Shown in pieces: positions 8,906 to 17,770 of a DNA stretch of 64,000 bases (position 1 is its first letter; every line of letters begins with the position of its first letter). A program made the position numbers and the translations under genes. The notes under the pieces were generated by a model. That model did not search any database. It had not been told where the DNA came from and worked only from the letters and a program-made list of their open reading frames with translations. Origin of the DNA: Peteryoungia rhizophila (GTDB lineage: Bacteria; Pseudomonadota; Alphaproteobacteria; Rhizobiales; Rhizobiaceae); NCBI RefSeq assembly GCF_004912145.1, contig NZ_STGT01000001.1:248001-312000 (forward strand). Direction: 5' to 3'.

Positions 8906-9592
8906 ATGCTCAAGACCATCACGAAGAGCGTCACCGCGGCCATGCTTGCGGTGACTTTTGCCATGCCGCTGCCGGCATCTGCCATCAGCCTCGACCGCAT
9001 CCAGACCACCAGTGACGTGACGCTCGTTGCGCAGCAGCGCAGGGAAGTGCCTGACAAGTTCAAGCGCAAGGTCGTGCGCCTGACGACGGACGAGAAGCCG
9101 GGCACGATCATCATCGATACGAACAACAAGTTTCTCTACTATGTCGAGGGCAAGAACCGCGCGACCCGTTACGGCGTCGGCGTCGGTCGCGAAGGCTTCG
9201 GCTGGTCGGGCGTGGTGAAGATCGGCCGCAAGGCGGAATGGCCGTCATGGCGCCCGCCGGCAGAAATGCGCCGCCGCGAAGCAGCCAAGGGCCATATCCT
9301 GCCGGTCGTGCAGGAAGGCGGCCCCGACAATCCGCTCGGTGCACGCGCCATGTATCTCTACAAGGGCGGCCGCGACACGATCTTCCGTATCCATGGCACC
9401 AACCAGCCCTGGACGATCGGTCTCAACATGTCGTCCGGCTGCATCCGCATGATGAACAAGGATGTCGAGCACCTCTATGACCGCGCGTCGATCGGCTCCA
9501 AGGTAATCGTGATCGGCCCCGGCGGTCGCCAGGGTGACGTCTCCTTCGACGACAAGGGCGTGGATATCCTGCGCACGATCTTCGGCGGCTGA
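8906..9592 (+). CDS. L,D-transpeptidase (YkuD domain), shorter paralogue
   Basis: This 228-residue protein has a signal peptide (MLKTITKSVTAAMLAVTFAM, cleavage about residue 27), a short linker, and a YkuD domain with IHGTNQPWTIGLNMSSGCIRM, the catalytic His and Cys. It shares KPGTI(V/I)IDT, YGVGVG, GPDNPLGARA and the active site with the preceding gene, so the two arose by tandem duplication, but it lacks the Gln-rich linker. A ribosome site (GGGGATAGG) precedes the ATG and a terminator follows at 9620. Rhizobiales rely heavily on L,D cross-links. Confidence 0.93.
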   Translation: MLKTITKSVTAAMLAVTFAMPLPASAISLDRIQTTSDVTLVAQQRREVPDKFKRKVVRLTTDEKPGTIIIDTNNKFLYYVEGKNRATRYGVGVGREGFGWSGVVKIGRKAEWPSWRPPAEMRRREAAKGHILPVVQEGGPDNPLGARAMYLYKGGRDTIFRIHGTNQPWTIGLNMSSGCIRMMNKDVEHLYDRASIGSKVIVIGPGGRQGDVSFDDKGVDILRTIFGG

Positions 9593-9619
9593 GCCAGCCT
9601 CCATCACCGAGCTAAGAAC

Positions 9620-9647
9620 GGCCGCGCCCCTAAAGCGCGGCCTTTTT
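9620..9647 (+). terminator. Rho-independent terminator after tandem L,D-transpeptidases
   Basis: Stem GGCCGCGC / GCGCGGCC (8 bases, perfect) with loop CCCTAAA and a TTTTT tail, 28 bases after the stop at 9592. Confidence 0.88.
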
Positions 9648-9727
9648 CGTGACCTGATGCTGGTGGCTTGAAGGTGTAATCTTCGCAGGCACCAGGGCTG
9701 AGTCCGCGCCTGCTGCCGGTTCTGGCG

Positions 9728-10195
9728 TCAACGCTTGATGTCGCAAAAAATGGCGCCTTCATGAGCGATGATCGTCTCGGCGCCGACGGTGCTGCCCATT
9801 TTCAGCTTCTCGACCTTCAGGTCGTAACGGCCCTTGAAGCGCGTGGCCGAACTCTTGTCCGTGATCATCGACATGGTGACCCGAAAGAGAGGCTCCCTTT
9901 CCGGTGCGAACGCATGAATGCTGAAGCGCAGATCGCGATCATCGATCCAATACTGGCGCAACATGCTCGAACTGATCTGGAAACGGCGAAAGCCGGAAGG
10001 GGCTGCCTTGTCCTTGACGCCCGCCATGCCGCGAAAATGCACGAGCTTTTCCTGGTCCTTGCTGCTGAAGCCGCTTTCGAGCGACAGGTCGACCACCGGA
10101 TCGGAAGAGGCGCAGTAAATGCGCTCCGCCGCCTCGGCCGATAGAGCGATGGGACAGAGAAACAACAGCGCGGCAAGCAAGGGTCTAGTGCACAT
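9728..10195 (-). CDS. Hypothetical secreted protein
   Basis: I do not recognise the family. Starting at the ATG at 10195 (MCTRPLLAALLFLCPIALSA) gives a good signal peptide and a mature protein of about 130 residues with two cysteines (IYCASSDP near the mature N-terminus and the final AIFCDIKR), which could form a disulphide. The rest is a mix of short strands (RFQISSSML, RDLRFSIHAF, FRVTMSMI) suggesting a small beta domain in the periplasm. It stands alone; the start at 10231 is less likely. Confidence 0.7.
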   Translation of the reverse strand: MCTRPLLAALLFLCPIALSAEAAERIYCASSDPVVDLSLESGFSSKDQEKLVHFRGMAGVKDKAAPSGFRRFQISSSMLRQYWIDDRDLRFSIHAFAPEREPLFRVTMSMITDKSSATRFKGRYDLKVEKLKMGSTVGAETIIAHEGAIFCDIKR

Positions 10196-10258
10196 GATCG
10201 GCCTTCCAGGATGTACCATCCTGAGGCTCACTCTAGAAGAAATCGCTTAACAATTCGC

Positions 10259-11572
10259 TCAATCGGTCGCAGTCCGCTCGAGACCTTTCGGGCGCGGGCC
10301 ACCATAGGCCCAGTCGAGTAGTTCAACCGTGTGCACGACCGGAATGCCGGTGGCCGAGCCGATCTGGGTCATGCAGCCAATATTGCCGGCGGCAATGACG
10401 TCGGGCTTCGTCGACACGATGTTCTTCACCTTGCGGGCCTTCAGCCTGGCTGAAATCTCCGGCTGCATGATGTTGTATGTGCCGGCGGAGCCGCAGCAGA
10501 GATGGCCTTCCGGCGGGTCCTTCACGGTAAAGCCGGCCGCCTTCAGTAAAAGCTTGGGCGCCATCGTCACCTTCTGGCCGTGCTGCAGGGAGCAGGCGGA
10601 GTGATAGGCAACTGTCATGCCCTTGGTTTCTGCGATCGGCAGGTCGAGGGTGGCGAGATATTCGGTGACATCCTTGGCAAGAGCCGAGACCCGCGCCGCC
10701 TTTTCGGCATAGGCGGGGTCGAGGCGCAACATGTGGCCGTAATCCTTGATCGTCGTGCCGCAGCCCGAGGTCGTGACGATGATCGCATCGAGGCCGCCGT
10801 CTTCGATGGCGCGGGTCCAGACATCGACATTGCGCCGGGCACTGTCGAGTGCCTGGTCCTCGCGGCCCATGTGGTGGACGAGCGCGCCACAGCAGCCCTC
10901 GCCCTGGGGCACGACCACCTCGACGCCGAGGCGGGTAAGAAGCGAGATCGCCGCTTCGTTGATGCCGGGATCGAGGACCGGCTGGGCGCAGCCGGTGAGG
11001 ATCGCGACACGGCCACGACGTGCAGCGGTCGCGGCATGGGTGGCGGGCCTGGCGAAGTCCGAGGGCGGCGCAACAGTCGAGGGCGCGAGGCGCAGCATGG
11101 CAGCCATCGGCTTGAGCGACTTCACCTGGTCGAAGAGGCCGGCGAAGGGGCGTCCGAGTGCGGCGAGCTTCAGCGCCAGGCGGAAGCGGCCCGGATAGGG
11201 CAAGACCATGGCCAGCATGTTGCGCGTCAGCCGGTTCATCAGCGGGCGGCGATAGGTCTTTTCGATGTGGGTGCGGGCATGGTCGACCAGATGCATGTAG
11301 TCAACGCCCGAAGGACAGGTCGTCGTGCAGGCGAGGCATGAGAGACAGCGGTCGATATGGGTGACGATCTGCTCGTCGGCAGCGCGGCCGTTTTCCAGCA
11401 TGTCCTTGATCAGGTAGATGCGGCCACGCGGGCTGTCGAGCTCGTTGCCGAGCGTCACATAGGTGGGACAGGTGGCAGTGCAGAAGCCGCAATGCACGCA
11501 TTTGCGCAGGATGCTTTCGGCTTCCGCGACATGGGGATCGGCGAGCTGCTCGGCGGTGAAATTGGTCTGCAC
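10259..11572 (-). CDS. glcF: Glycolate oxidase iron-sulfur subunit
   Basis: GlcF passes electrons from the flavin subunits of glycolate oxidase to the membrane acceptor. Two [4Fe-4S] ferredoxin motifs stand near the N-terminus (CVHCGFCTATCP at residues 25-36 and CLSCLACTTTCP about 50 residues later), and two CCG domains follow (GCCGALVHHMG; HLCCGSAGTYN). The start is a GTG at 11572 with a strong GGGAGGAAAAG site. It is the last gene of glcD-glcE-small membrane protein-glcF. Confidence 0.95.
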   Translation of the reverse strand: MQTNFTAEQLADPHVAEAESILRKCVHCGFCTATCPTYVTLGNELDSPRGRIYLIKDMLENGRAADEQIVTHIDRCLSCLACTTTCPSGVDYMHLVDHARTHIEKTYRRPLMNRLTRNMLAMVLPYPGRFRLALKLAALGRPFAGLFDQVKSLKPMAAMLRLAPSTVAPPSDFARPATHAATAARRGRVAILTGCAQPVLDPGINEAAISLLTRLGVEVVVPQGEGCCGALVHHMGREDQALDSARRNVDVWTRAIEDGGLDAIIVTTSGCGTTIKDYGHMLRLDPAYAEKAARVSALAKDVTEYLATLDLPIAETKGMTVAYHSACSLQHGQKVTMAPKLLLKAAGFTVKDPPEGHLCCGSAGTYNIMQPEISARLKARKVKNIVSTKPDVIAAGNIGCMTQIGSATGIPVVHTVELLDWAYGGPRPKGLERTATD

Positions 11573-11621
11573 GCTTTTCCTCCCCCGGAGCGGCCGGCAT
11601 GGCCGCTCCCATGGCTTCTAC

Positions 11622-12002
11622 TCAGATCCACCAGCTGGTGGGACGGGCGATGGGTTCGCCGGCAGAGGCCTTCTGCAGGCCGATAACGCAGCGGACGGCG
11701 ATCCAGATGGCGACGCCGAAGATCAGGATGACGCCGATGGCCACGAGCATCAGGATGGAGGCGATCAGCGCGTAGAGCAAACCTATCCAGAAGGTGCGGA
11801 TGGCGTAGGTGTAGTGTGTATCGACCCAAGCCGGGCCCTTGCCGCGGTTCACATAGGCCATGATCAGACCGACGATGCCGGTCAAGCCGACGACGAAGCT
11901 GACGAGATAGAGGACATAGACCACCTGGACATTCATGCGGCCGGGGGAAAACCAGCCCTCGCCGCCAGAGCCCGCTGGTGGCTGGTAATTCGGATCAGTC
12001 AT
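11622..12002 (-). CDS. Small membrane protein, DUF4870-like, inside the glc operon
   Basis: The 126-residue protein has three or four hydrophobic segments (about residues 25-50, 70-88, 85-106) separated by short loops, and a Gly/Pro-rich N-terminus, as in DUF4870/Tic20-type small membrane proteins. Its ATG overlaps the glcE stop (ATGA), so it is translated with glcE, and glcF follows 49 bases later. A role in anchoring or electron transfer for the glycolate oxidase complex is only a guess from position. Confidence 0.82.
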   Translation of the reverse strand: MTDPNYQPPAGSGGEGWFSPGRMNVQVVYVLYLVSFVVGLTGIVGLIMAYVNRGKGPAWVDTHYTYAIRTFWIGLLYALIASILMLVAIGVILIFGVAIWIAVRCVIGLQKASAGEPIARPTSWWI

Positions 12003-13219
12003 GACAAAACTCCTTGCACCATCAAACCGGGATTGAAGATCCCGTGTGGATCGAGTTTTGCCCTGACTCGAGCGGAAAGCAAAGCGACGGCAGGCGCTTG
12101 CGGCTCGAAGGCGGGGACTTCGGAGCGGATCTGCGGTGCGGCCCTCAGCAGCGTGGCATGGCCGCCACCCAGGGTGCGGATGCCATGGCGCAAGACCTCG
12201 GCCTCAGGATCGGCCTCCATACGCATCCAGACGAGACCGCCCTGCCAGTCGTAATAGGCGTCGATGCCGGCCCGGAGCCTAAGACCTGCCACCAGCTTCC
12301 AGGCTTGTGACGGGGCCATTGACAGGCGCCAGAGCGGACGGGCCGTGCCATCGGCATAGGGCATGACATCGCGGATTTCGGCCCAGAGCGCTTTGGTCTC
12401 TTCAGCGTCGAGACGGCTGACCGGGCCGAGGCCCGCAACGGCCGCCATCAGCTTTTCGGAACGCACCGCGACAGAGGCTTCCAGACCCTCCAAACGCATC
12501 ACGGTCGCGGCACCTTCGGGAAGCTTGCCGCCGATGAAGCGACCGCGCACGCTTTCCGGCAGATGGGCCGCACCGGAGACCTCGACCGAGAGGGACAGGG
12601 CTGCGGCGAGCGCTTTCATCGCCTGCTCATCCTCCAGGCCTGAGATCACGATGGTAGCAGCCGTCTTCGGCACGGGTAGCACCTTGAAGGTGACTTCGGT
12701 GAGGAAGCCCAGCGTGCCATGGGAGCCGGCGAGCAGTTTGACGAGGTCGAGGCCAGTGACGTTCTTCATCACCTTGCCGCCGGCCTTGACCACTTCGCCC
12801 GCCCCGTTGACGAAGCGGACGCCGAGCAGGTGGTCGCGGGCAGCACCTGCCGTGAAGCGGCGCGGACCGGAGCTGTTGACCGCAAAGAGGCCGCCGATGG
12901 TGGGCGTGCCCGAGGTGCCCATGGCGCCGCGATGGTCCATGGGTTCGAAGGCCATGGCTTGTCCGTTTTCAGCAAGGGCCGCCTCGATCTCCGCAACGGG
13001 TGTGCCGGCGCGGGCCGTGATGACCATTTCGGCGGGATTGTATTCGACGATGCCGGTGAGTGATGAGGAGGACAGCACTGTTTCGACCGCCACGGGATTG
13101 CCGAAGCCCGCACGGCTGCCTCCGCCCCGGATGTGGAGCGGGGTTTTGCGGGAGGCATGGTCGCGGATGAGGTCGGCGACTTCGATTTCGGTCGAGGGGG
13201 TCAGTATGCTTGGCATCAT
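11999..13219 (-). CDS. glcE: Glycolate oxidase FAD-binding subunit
   Basis: GlcE is the second flavoprotein-like subunit of glycolate oxidase. It has a PCMH-type FAD-binding domain: LHIRGGGSRAGFG near residue 30, ARAGTPVAEIEAAL, GTIGGLFAVNSSG-type loop and HLLGVRFVNGAGEVVKAGG. I start at the ATG at 13219, which overlaps the glcD TGA by 4 bases; the reading frame is open upstream to an ATG at 13264, but that lies inside glcD. The length (406 residues) fits the family. Confidence 0.94.
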   Translation of the reverse strand: MMPSILTPSTEIEVADLIRDHASRKTPLHIRGGGSRAGFGNPVAVETVLSSSSLTGIVEYNPAEMVITARAGTPVAEIEAALAENGQAMAFEPMDHRGAMGTSGTPTIGGLFAVNSSGPRRFTAGAARDHLLGVRFVNGAGEVVKAGGKVMKNVTGLDLVKLLAGSHGTLGFLTEVTFKVLPVPKTAATIVISGLEDEQAMKALAAALSLSVEVSGAAHLPESVRGRFIGGKLPEGAATVMRLEGLEASVAVRSEKLMAAVAGLGPVSRLDAEETKALWAEIRDVMPYADGTARPLWRLSMAPSQAWKLVAGLRLRAGIDAYYDWQGGLVWMRMEADPEAEVLRHGIRTLGGGHATLLRAAPQIRSEVPAFEPQAPAVALLSARVRAKLDPHGIFNPGLMVQGVLS

Positions 13220-14649
13220 CCCCTCCCCTCCAGCGGAAAGACCTTCGACGGATTGAGTATCCAATCGGCATCAAAAGCGGAGCGCACGGCCATCTGCTGG
13301 TCGAGATCGACCTGGGTGAACTGGTGCAGCATCAGATCTCGTTTTTCGATGCCGACGCCATGTTCGCCGGTGAGGCAGCCGCCGGCGTCGACGCAGAGCT
13401 TGAGGATCTCCATGCCGGCGGCTTCCGCCTTGGCTGCGTCTTCCGGGTCGTTGATGTTGTAGAGGATCAGCGGGTGCATGTTGCCGTCGCCGGCGTGGAA
13501 GACGTTGGCAACGCGCAGGCCGTAGCGGTCGATGATCTCGGAGGTCTTGCGCAGGACGTAGGCCAGCTGGCTGAGCGGCACCGTGCCGTCCATGCAGATA
13601 TAGTCGGCGATGCGGCCGGTGGCGCCGAAGGCGGATTTGCGGCCTTTCCAGATGAGCGCCGCTTCCGTCGCCGACTGGCTTTCGCGCACGGTCTTCACGC
13701 CATGGCGCTTGGCGATCTCGACGATGGCGGCAAGCATGGCGTCCATCTCGGCTTCGGAGCCCTCGACTTCGACGATCAGCAAAGCCTCAACGTCGAGCGG
13801 ATAGCCGGCCTTGGCAAAGGCTTCGCAGATCTCGATCGCGGGCTTGTCCATGAATTCGATGGCGACCGGAATGATGCCGGCGCCGATGACATCGGCGACG
13901 CAGGAGCCGGCTTCCTCGGCGCTGTCGAAGCCGAAGAGCACGGGGCGCGCGCCCTCGGGCTTGGCGAGCAGGCGAACGGTCGCTTCGGTGACGATGCCGA
14001 GCTGGCCCTCCGAGCCGCAGACGAGGCCGAGCAGGTCGTAACCCTCGGCGTCAAGATGCTTGCCGCCGAGATCGACAATCGTCCCGTCTGCGAGGACCAT
14101 TTTCACGCCGAGCAGGTTGTTGGTGGTGACACCATATCTCAGACAGTGTGCGCCGCCGGAGTTCATCGCGATGTTGCCGCCGATGGTGCAGGCGAGCTGC
14201 GAGCTTGGATCTGGCGCGTAGAAATAGCCGTCTGCACCGACGGCATCGGAGATGGCGAGGTTTGTGACGCCGGCCTGGACCGTGGCGCAGCGATTGGCGT
14301 AGTCGACCTCGATGATGCGGGTCATGGCGGAGAGGCCGAGCACGACGGCATCTTCCTGCGGGATGGCGCCGCCCGAGAGCGAGGTGCCGGCGCCGCGGGG
14401 GACGACGGGGATGCCGTAGCGATGACAGTATTTCATGACGGCCGCGACCTGGGCTGTCGTCTCGGGCAGGACGACGGCGAGCGGGCGGCGGCGATAGGCG
14501 ATGAAACCATCGGTCTCGAAGGGCACGAGCGCGTTTCGCTCCTCGACGAGGCGGCCTTGCGGCACCAGCTCCTTCAAGTCGGCGAGGATCTCCGCACGAC
14601 GCGAGAGAACCTCTGGTCGCGGCGGCAAAAAGGCGATGGCCTCGCTCAT
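13216..14649 (-). CDS. glcD: Glycolate oxidase FAD-linked subunit
   Basis: GlcD oxidises glycolate to glyoxylate (and often D-lactate) with FAD. The 477-residue protein starts at the ATG at 14649, preceded by GGAGGAAA; it shows the FAD-binding VVPRGAGTSLSGGAIPQEDAVV, TIGGNIAMNSGGAHCLRYG and the C-terminal VFHAGDGNMHPLIL and GEHGVGIEKR motifs of the FAD-linked oxidase family. It heads the glcDEF operon, with a LysR regulator transcribed divergently 139 bases away. Confidence 0.95.
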   Translation of the reverse strand: MSEAIAFLPPRPEVLSRRAEILADLKELVPQGRLVEERNALVPFETDGFIAYRRRPLAVVLPETTAQVAAVMKYCHRYGIPVVPRGAGTSLSGGAIPQEDAVVLGLSAMTRIIEVDYANRCATVQAGVTNLAISDAVGADGYFYAPDPSSQLACTIGGNIAMNSGGAHCLRYGVTTNNLLGVKMVLADGTIVDLGGKHLDAEGYDLLGLVCGSEGQLGIVTEATVRLLAKPEGARPVLFGFDSAEEAGSCVADVIGAGIIPVAIEFMDKPAIEICEAFAKAGYPLDVEALLIVEVEGSEAEMDAMLAAIVEIAKRHGVKTVRESQSATEAALIWKGRKSAFGATGRIADYICMDGTVPLSQLAYVLRKTSEIIDRYGLRVANVFHAGDGNMHPLILYNINDPEDAAKAEAAGMEILKLCVDAGGCLTGEHGVGIEKRDLMLHQFTQVDLDQQMAVRSAFDADWILNPSKVFPLEGRG

Positions 14650-14705
14650 GTCGGTTTCCTCCCTGATTGCCCGCGATCCTAGCTGCATCGAGGCCAGCGC
14701 TCAAC

Positions 14706-14724
14706 TGGTCAAATTTTCTTACCA
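14706..14724. promoter_or_regulatory. Candidate operator in the glcD / lysR divergent region
   Basis: TGGT-N11-ACCA (TGGTCAAATTTTCTTACCA) is an interrupted palindrome with the T-N11-A spacing common for LysR regulators, sitting in the only shared control region of glcD and the LysR gene. The call rests on symmetry and position only. Confidence 0.4.
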
Positions 14725-14788
14725 CTAGGACTTTCGCAGGGCAAATGCTATGCACTTATGACCAAATCGGAAAAAGTAGCACGCACTC

Positions 14789-15685
14789 ATGACCAATCTC
14801 GGTGATCTCGAAGTCTTCGTCCGGGTGATCGCGGCCGGCAGCATGTCGACCGCGGCGCGCGATCTCGGTCTTTCGCCCGCCGTTGTCTCCAAGCGCATCA
14901 AGCGGCTGGAGGACAAGCTCGGCACCCGGCTCCTGCAACGCACGACGCGGCAGATCTCGCTGACCGAGGCCGGACAGGGATTTCACGAGCGGGTGCTGAC
15001 GGTGCTTGGCGGGCTGGAAGAGGCGGAGGCCTTTGCCTCGGGGCGCTCTTCCGAGGTTAACGGCACGCTGAAGATCTCGGCATCGACCTCGTTTGGGCGC
15101 ATGCATGTGGCGCCGCACTTGAAACCCTTCATGGAGGCGCATCCGGACCTCGCCATCCATCTGGTGCTGTCGGACGACTTCACCGACATTGTCGGCGGCG
15201 GCTTCGATCTCGCGATCCGCATCGCGGAGCTGAACGATTCCTCGCTCGTAGCACGCAGGCTCGCGCCCGTGCGTCGCGTGCTGTGTGCGGCGCCGAGTTA
15301 TCTTGCAGAGCACGGGACGCCTGAAACACTCGACGACCTGAAGAAGCACCGCTGCCTGCCGGCGCATAACCATGAATCCTGGCGGCTGGAAGGGCCGAAC
15401 GGACCGGTGGCACTTCGTCCGGAGGGCATGCTGATCACCAATTCCAGCGAAGTGCTCCGCGAAGCCGTGATCGCCGGCCTCGGGATCGCGCTGCGCTCCA
15501 CCTGGGATGTCGGCGCGGAACTGACGAGCGGTAAGCTCGTGCAGGTGCTGCCGAAATATGAAAGCTCGCGGAACGTGGCGCTGTCTGCGGTCTACCCGAG
15601 CCGCCAGTTCCTGCCGGCCAAGGTTCGGCTGTTCATCGACTATCTGGCGGAGTTGTATGGGCCGGTGCCCTATTGGGAGCGCTAG
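14789..15685 (+). CDS. LysR-family transcriptional regulator
   Basis: The 298-residue protein has an N-terminal winged helix-turn-helix (residues 4-62, with VIAAGSMSTAARDLGLSPAVVSKRIKRLEDKLGTRLLQRTTR) and a substrate-binding domain of the DsdC/AaeR-like kind (NGTLKISASTSFGRMHVAPHL). It is divergent from glcD, the standard LysR layout, so control of glycolate oxidase is likely; the usual GntR-type GlcC is not present here. A second gene overlaps or closely follows its 3' end. Confidence 0.92.
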   Translation: MTNLGDLEVFVRVIAAGSMSTAARDLGLSPAVVSKRIKRLEDKLGTRLLQRTTRQISLTEAGQGFHERVLTVLGGLEEAEAFASGRSSEVNGTLKISASTSFGRMHVAPHLKPFMEAHPDLAIHLVLSDDFTDIVGGGFDLAIRIAELNDSSLVARRLAPVRRVLCAAPSYLAEHGTPETLDDLKKHRCLPAHNHESWRLEGPNGPVALRPEGMLITNSSEVLREAVIAGLGIALRSTWDVGAELTSGKLVQVLPKYESSRNVALSAVYPSRQFLPAKVRLFIDYLAELYGPVPYWER

Positions 15686-15687
15686 GT

Positions 15688-16275
15688 TTGGCCCACGAAA
15701 TAAACTCCGCAACTTCTGAGGTTTCTCTGAACATATATGACGCGATAGGCACCTCAACCGTGAGGGGCTTTCGGCAGTCGTCAACAAAACTGCTGTTTCA
15801 CCTTGTTCTCTATCTCTCGTTCATAGGCGGGAGCATATGGCTGACATGGGAATTCTATGTCACGGATGATGCCAGATTTCTGGTCGTTCTTGCTTGCTTG
15901 GCTTTCTTTGCCGTCGCCCTCGTCGCGACCATACATAGACTTCTTGTGTTGAGCGGAGACGTGGTGATCCTCTCCCCAGAGGGCTTCCACGACCTGCGTT
16001 TGACGGCGAAGCTTGTACCTTGGAACCTCATCGAGGACGTCTCGGATTGGCGCTTGCGCGGCAAGTCTGCCTCTACAATCATTTTAAAGCTTCATGGCGA
16101 TGCAGAAGACAGCCTCCCACTAACCCTCTATGGTCGATCGATGCGCCCCTATGAAAGGCTACTCGGGATCCAGGGCATCGCTGTGCATACCTGGACCCTC
16201 GACATCTCCCACGTCAGGCTCTTGCGGCTCGTCCACGCTTACGTGGCAGCGGCGAAAAAGTCAGACAGCGCGTAA
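15688..16275 (+). CDS. Hypothetical membrane protein, STM3941-like
   Basis: Two membrane helices are visible (about residues 27-50 and 58-80) followed by a soluble C-terminal part with strands resembling a bacterial PH-like domain (VVILSPEGFHDLRL, LVPWNLIEDVSDWRL), the layout of STM3941-family proteins. I prefer the TTG at 15688, which has a GGGAG site, over a TTG at 15673 inside lysR. Base composition is more A/T-rich than its neighbours, hinting at acquisition. Function unknown. Confidence 0.65.
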   Translation: MAHEINSATSEVSLNIYDAIGTSTVRGFRQSSTKLLFHLVLYLSFIGGSIWLTWEFYVTDDARFLVVLACLAFFAVALVATIHRLLVLSGDVVILSPEGFHDLRLTAKLVPWNLIEDVSDWRLRGKSASTIILKLHGDAEDSLPLTLYGRSMRPYERLLGIQGIAVHTWTLDISHVRLLRLVHAYVAAAKKSDSA

Positions 16276-16288
16276 CAATCCCACACAC

Positions 16289-17704
16289 TCAACCGCCTGA
16301 AAGCCCACCCGGCACCGAACTCCAAAAGCCATATTTCTTCGAATGATTGCGCCGCAGCTCCGCGAGGAAGGCGGCATGGGTGGATAGACCGTGGCCTTCT
16401 GGCAGGTTCGGCATGAGGCGTGCGAGTTCGCCGACGTAACGTCCGGCATGGGGATAGGCCATGCCGATGCCGCGTCGCAGGATATCTTCGACGAGCACAC
16501 GGTAGAGCACCACGGCGGCCAGCGGCTCTTTGGCCGAGAGCGCTTCTGCGGCGGGGGCGAGGTCGTCGTAGTGGCGACCTTCCCAGTCGTGTTGATGGCG
16601 CAGCACATGGGCGGCGGCGAGATCGAGGCGCGGCCAGGCGAGGAAGAAGTCGAGCCCGAGATAGATGTCCTCGTGCTCTTTGGCCAAAGCCAAGGCACGG
16701 TCGAGCTCGTCGAATTCGGCGAAATCGTCGAGCTTGGACAGGTAGAGCTTGAGGACGGCTGGATCGAGGGTTTCGCCGAACTCCCGCCAGCGCAGTTCCT
16801 GCGCGTCTTCGCGGCGCTTCAGCTTGTCCAGGATCTCGGCCTCCAGCAGGCGGCGTTCGTGGGCGCCGTAGTCCGGACCGACGGAGGCGAGCACACCATT
16901 GACCGGGATGAGACGCACGCCGCGCGGGCGTTCGCGCACCCATTCCAGCGCATCCTCGAAACGTCCGGCCTGATGCAGCATGTCGGCCACGGCCAGCGTA
17001 TCGCGGCGGTTGTCGGGCTTCTGACGTTCGAGCGCCAGGAAGTCGTCGATGTCACCCTGATGCAAAGCGAGCGACTGGAGGAGATCGAGGGCGCCGAGCT
17101 TCAGGGGCTCCGATGGCAGGAGCTCGGCCAGCACCTTGCGCCAGGCCTTGGCCGTTGGCGCCGAGACGACGCCCGTGAGTGCGCGCAGAAAACCGGTGTG
17201 TTCGCCGTAGCGATCCCTGAGCCGCAGACGCTCCAGATGCGGCACCAGCAGGGCCTGGTCCTCGGCACCAACGCTCTTGATGAGCTCAAGCGTGGCAAGT
17301 TCCGTATCTTCGAAGACCTTCCAGAGACGGGCATTGTCGGTGGCGAGACGGGCGGAGACAGGGAAGCGCAGGCCGAGGAAACGAACAATGCGCTCGGCTG
17401 CGGCCTGGGGATCGGCTGACCCCAATTCGGAGAGGATGTTGCGGGCAAGGGCTGCGAATTCACCGGCGAGGTCACGGGCGCGTGCCCGATTGATACGTGT
17501 CGTCGAATGGTCGATCGCGTCGAGGCGCTTGTCGATCAGGCGCGCCATCTCGTCCGGACCGGTCTCGCCGGCCAGTGCCGTCTGGAGCCTCGCCTTCAGC
17601 GCCTTGTTGGCGGCGGATTCCTCCAGGAGAATATCGACCAATTTCTCGAGCCCAAGGCCAGTGAGGCCCTTCTTGTCGAGTTTCGCCTTGGTCTGCTTCG
17701 CCAT
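16289..17704 (-). CDS. DUF6880-family protein
   Basis: A cytoplasmic protein of 471 residues from the ATG at 17704 (MAKQTKAKLDKKGLTGLG), largely alpha-helical with many Leu/Ala/Glu heptad-like repeats, as in TPR-like helical solenoids. The N-terminal LGLEKLVDILLEESAANKAL and the middle GRFEDALEWVRERPRG resemble the DUF6880 family found in Rhizobiaceae. No catalytic motif is recognisable. It is convergent with the preceding gene (13 bases between stops) and lies 66 bases downstream of the DUF3422 gene on the same strand. Confidence 0.75.
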   Translation of the reverse strand: MAKQTKAKLDKKGLTGLGLEKLVDILLEESAANKALKARLQTALAGETGPDEMARLIDKRLDAIDHSTTRINRARARDLAGEFAALARNILSELGSADPQAAAERIVRFLGLRFPVSARLATDNARLWKVFEDTELATLELIKSVGAEDQALLVPHLERLRLRDRYGEHTGFLRALTGVVSAPTAKAWRKVLAELLPSEPLKLGALDLLQSLALHQGDIDDFLALERQKPDNRRDTLAVADMLHQAGRFEDALEWVRERPRGVRLIPVNGVLASVGPDYGAHERRLLEAEILDKLKRREDAQELRWREFGETLDPAVLKLYLSKLDDFAEFDELDRALALAKEHEDIYLGLDFFLAWPRLDLAAAHVLRHQHDWEGRHYDDLAPAAEALSAKEPLAAVVLYRVLVEDILRRGIGMAYPHAGRYVGELARLMPNLPEGHGLSTHAAFLAELRRNHSKKYGFWSSVPGGLSGG

Positions 17705-17770
17705 TCTGCCTGTCACCTGCCGCCGTTCGCGGCTTTATATCGACCAGAGAGGCGCAGCAGCAAGGGCTGA

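Noticed and set aside
13210..14682. 490-codon plus-strand frame
   Set aside because: Exact antisense shadow of glcD, which has clear FAD motifs.
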